Shown here: positions 61,916 through 64,000 of the stretch, piece after piece
How positions within the stretch are numbered: the stretch's first letter is position 1
Layout: each line of letters starts with the position of its first letter
Assembly (NCBI GenBank): GCA_046351135.1
Contig: JAXLZA010000009.1
Coordinates: forward strand, 186,001-250,000
Source: UBA4427 sp046351135
Lineage (GTDB): Bacteria > Myxococcota_A > UBA9160 > UBA4427
Direction of reading: 5' to 3'
Length of the DNA: 64,000 nucleotides
Translations under genes and position numbers: made by a program
The notes under the pieces: generated by a model
Told to the model about the DNA's origin: nothing
Seen by the model: only the letters and a program-made list of their open reading frames with translations
Databases searched by the model: none

Positions 61916-63070
61916 ATGCTCCCCGAATCGACCCTGCGCGTCGCGCGCAGCCCGGAACAGCTCGACCGCCTGCTCACGAAGATCGAGAAGGGCCAGCTCG
62001 ACAAGCCCGACTGGATCCGGCTCGAGGGGCGCTGCCGGATCGCCGCGCTGAAGCCGGCGGCGCGCCAGAAGCTCCTCGCCCGGCTCCACGCCTGCGTCCT
62101 GCGCGGCTTCCGGGACACCGGCCCGAAGCCGCGCACGAAGCGTCAGCGCCTCGCCCTCTGGCAGTCGATCGCCCGCGCGGGCTTCCACGACTTCAGCGAT
62201 TTCGGCTGGATGAAGAACTACGATTCGCCCTGGGTCGAGAACTACGACTACGTCGACGCCTTCGTGAAGGGCGGGCTCGAGGCCCTCGATCCCTACAAGG
62301 TCTATTCCGCCGTGCTCGGCACCGTCGACTTCGGGGTCCGGGACTTCGTCGCGACGAAGCTCTGCCGCGACGTCCGGACGATCGTCGAGCCGATGGCCGG
62401 GACGGCCGAGTTCTGTTATTTCGGCCACTTCTGGTTCCCGGACTTCCGCTACATGATGATCGACCTCGATCGCGACGCACAGCGCCGCGTCCTGGCGCAG
62501 CGCTGGCTGCCGCAGACCTCGAAGGACTACATCGTCGGCGACGTCCTCGATCCCCGGGTCTGGGAGCGGGTCAAGGCCCAGTCGACCGGCGAGTCGCTCG
62601 CCTACATCGGCAAGCAGAGCCACCACTATTTCGGCGCGAAGCAGCTCCACGAGCTGATGCGCCTCGCGACGGACCACGTCGACTACCTGATGCTCGAGAC
62701 GCTGCAGATCTGCCTCGTCTCCGAGATGGGCGACACCGAGGAGCTCGGCCGCGCCGAGCAGAAGGACGCCGGCTTCACCTGCGCCCTCGTCGGCGAGAAG
62801 GGCGGCGAGCCGAACCCGCTGACCCACGCCCTCTCCTTCCGCCTCGAGGCGCGCCAGGGCAAGCAGCGCCGCACGATCTTCAACTACCACGGCTGGACGT
62901 CCTGGGCCCATTCGACGCTGGTCGCCTTCGCCGACCTGCTCGGGCTCCACTCCTACTACTTCCACGCCGCGAACGAGGAGTTCGTCCCGGTCGCCCAGTG
63001 GGACGACGGCGCAGACTGCGAGGAGAACGTGACCTTCATGCTCTTCAGCAAGCGCAAGCTCGAGGGCTGA
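61916..63070 (+). CDS. Hypothetical protein with SAM-binding-like motif
   Basis: A 384-residue protein that I cannot assign. Residues 1-60 are helical (LARLHACVLRGFRDTGPKPR). The middle has IVEPMAGTAEFCYFGHFWFP (about 157-176), a glycine turn of class I methyltransferase motif I type, followed by DFRYMMIDLDRDAQRRVL, an acid after the second strand. ESLAYIGKQSHHYFGAKQLH and DYLMLETLQICLVSEMGDTE come next. The N-terminal part contains YDSPWVENYDYVDAFVKGGL. The fold is therefore probably Rossmann-like, perhaps a modification enzyme. It ends one base within the next gene, TGATG, so the two are coupled. Confidence 0.78.
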   Translation: MLPESTLRVARSPEQLDRLLTKIEKGQLDKPDWIRLEGRCRIAALKPAARQKLLARLHACVLRGFRDTGPKPRTKRQRLALWQSIARAGFHDFSDFGWMKNYDSPWVENYDYVDAFVKGGLEALDPYKVYSAVLGTVDFGVRDFVATKLCRDVRTIVEPMAGTAEFCYFGHFWFPDFRYMMIDLDRDAQRRVLAQRWLPQTSKDYIVGDVLDPRVWERVKAQSTGESLAYIGKQSHHYFGAKQLHELMRLATDHVDYLMLETLQICLVSEMGDTEELGRAEQKDAGFTCALVGEKGGEPNPLTHALSFRLEARQGKQRRTIFNYHGWTSWAHSTLVAFADLLGLHSYYFHAANEEFVPVAQWDDGADCEENVTFMLFSKRKLEG

Positions 63071-63534
63071 TGCGCCTCCAGACGCTCCTCTACGAGGCGC
63101 TGAACGTTCCGATGCGGGCCCTCCTGCGCTCGCCCTTCCACGGCATCGCGAGCCGCAACCTCTGCATCCTCTCCTACGCCGGCCGCAAGAGCGGACGCCG
63201 CTATGCGACGCCGCTCAGCTACGTGCGCGAGGACGGGCGCGTGCTGCTGCTCAGCAGCCGCGACACGCGCTGGTGGACGAGCTTCACCCCGGGCCCCGGC
63301 GTTCCGGCGCCGGTCGAGGTGCTGGCGGGCGGAGAGCGCCTGCGCGGCCGGGCCCGCACGATCCAGCACGATCGCGAGCGGCTGCGGGAGGGGGTGCGCC
63401 GGTTCCTGACCGCCCTGCCCCGGGACGCGGTCGTCTACGGCGTCGGCCTCGACGGAGCGCGCCGGCCGAAGGAGACCGAGATCGAGCGAGCGCTCGACCG
63501 GCTCGTGATGGTCGAGATCGAGCTCGAGGGCTGA
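63070..63534 (+). CDS. DDN-like deazaflavin-dependent nitroreductase family protein
   Basis: A 154-residue split-barrel protein of the F420-dependent DDN family. Landmarks: SRNLCILSYAGRKSGRRYAT (about 29-48; the GRKSG turn touches the cofactor), LSYVREDGRVLLLSSRDTRW (about 50-69) and PVEVLAGGERLRGRAR. It is coupled to the upstream unknown protein by a TGATG overlap. DDN relatives reduce quinones or nitro compounds using F420H2. Supports F420 use in this organism, though the cofactor biosynthesis genes are not in the window. Confidence 0.85.
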   Translation: MRLQTLLYEALNVPMRALLRSPFHGIASRNLCILSYAGRKSGRRYATPLSYVREDGRVLLLSSRDTRWWTSFTPGPGVPAPVEVLAGGERLRGRARTIQHDRERLREGVRRFLTALPRDAVVYGVGLDGARRPKETEIERALDRLVMVEIELEG

Positions 63535-63603
63535 GCGGGGCGTCCGCGGGTCGATCCGCAGCGAGACCCGATCCCGGTCGACCAGGGGCCTTCGTTCGCG
63601 CGC

Positions 63604-64000
63604 TCAGACCGGGGCGAGGACCTCGGGCTCGGCCTCGAGGTGGGCGGTGCAGGCGACGAGCTCGACGCGGTTCGCCTCCGCGGGCACGACGACGGAGAGC
63701 GCGGTGTTCGAGATCGCGATCTTCTCGCCGTCGCCGTGGTGCGCGAGCTGCTCGCGGGTCAGGAGCCTTCGTTCGAGCAGCGAGCGCAGGAAGAGCCCGT
63801 GGCTCACGACGGCGAGATGGACCGGCTCGCGGCGCTCCGCATAACGCTCGCGCCAGTGGCGCTCGATCGCCGCCCACGTCCGGTCGACCCGCTCGTGGAA
63901 GGCGTCCCAGCCCTCGCCGCCCGGCGGATCGTAGTGGGGCGCGAAGGGATCGACGCGCAGCTCCGAATAGGGCGTCCCGCGCAGGAGACCGAAGTTGCGC
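63604..64000 (-). CDS. Histidine phosphatase family protein (partial, N-terminus off window)
   Basis: The reverse strand from the right edge to a TGA at 63606-63604 encodes 131 residues of the C-terminal half of a phosphoglycerate-mutase-like protein. It starts RNFGLLRGTPYSELRVDPFA, and VHLAVVSHGLFLRSLLERRL carries the second catalytic histidine of the fold. ISNTALSVVV strand and VACTAHLEAEPEVLAP follow. The RHG catalytic His and start lie off the window. Substrate unknown; could be a cobalamin phosphatase-like, mutase or sugar phosphatase. Confidence 0.87.
   Translation of the reverse strand, partial: RNFGLLRGTPYSELRVDPFAPHYDPPGGEGWDAFHERVDRTWAAIERHWRERYAERREPVHLAVVSHGLFLRSLLERRLLTREQLAHHGDGEKIAISNTALSVVVPAEANRVELVACTAHLEAEPEVLAPV

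Overview
This window is about 70% G+C and densely coded on both strands. It carries outer-membrane lipid transport (mla), lipoproteins, a periplasmic Prc protease, a type IV pilin-like protein and menaquinone genes, so the host is a Gram-negative bacterium. The mix of menaquinone synthesis, a 2-oxoacid:ferredoxin oxidoreductase, PilZ and HDOD proteins, two luciferase-like (F420-type) oxidoreductases, a P450, an SDR, a TauD dioxygenase and amidohydrolases resembles environmental deltaproteobacterial-type lineages (Myxococcota, Desulfobacterota, Binatota). That placement is inference; the window has no rRNA to test it. I saw no rRNA, tRNA, CRISPR array, transposase or prophage.

0-12 kb: a minus-strand operon merR-ubiE/menG-menF-menD (menD runs off the left edge) is driven by a promoter that looks leaderless. 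It is followed by a PilZ protein, a class I glutamine amidotransferase, a SpoU rRNA/tRNA methyltransferase, class I fumarase and the Prc protease, whose end overlaps a small Cys-rich membrane protein gene. 12-21 kb: an HDOD protein, a three-domain glutaredoxin/A-type-like/rhodanese protein next to BolA (iron-sulfur handling), an ammonium transporter followed by a large nested inverted repeat, a cupin, and a divergent pair of a TIGR03032 protein and a TPR O-GlcNAc-transferase-like enzyme. 20-31 kb: a 2-hydroxyacid dehydrogenase and acyl-CoA synthetase diverge from a TetR gene across a good operator. TetR is followed by korCDAB, four genes that each overlap the next. Then come a nitroreductase, an MFS carrier, a pilin-like protein, a TauD-type dioxygenase and a fasciclin-domain protein.

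31-38 kb: topoisomerase IV (parE-parC) borders a small accessory island. The island holds a ribbon-helix-helix/nucleotidyltransferase pair that looks like a toxin-antitoxin system, a possible PIN-domain toxin remnant, and a DUF6883/DUF4926 pair. 38-49 kb: tRNA-dihydrouridine synthase, a hotdog thioesterase, an SDR, an unknown protein, a P450, an NTF2-like protein with a histone-H1-like tail, a dihaem cytochrome c peroxidase, an LLM oxidoreductase, an orphan RHH antitoxin-like gene, an amidohydrolase and an ABHD14-like lipoprotein hydrolase.

49-64 kb: mlaF-E-D-A-C phospholipid transport operon (no mlaB seen), a second LLM oxidoreductase, an htpG-GNAT pair, cobalamin-dependent methionine synthase with a palindrome upstream, a lipoprotein COG4798 methyltransferase-like protein, an unknown protein with a SAM-binding-like motif coupled to a DDN-type deazaflavin nitroreductase homologue, and a partial histidine phosphatase at the right edge. 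The strongest candidates for less-described biology are the 35.6-37.5 kb island, the nested inverted repeat at 16.0 kb, the Grx/A-type/rhodanese-BolA pair, and the clamp-binding-like C-terminus of ParC.
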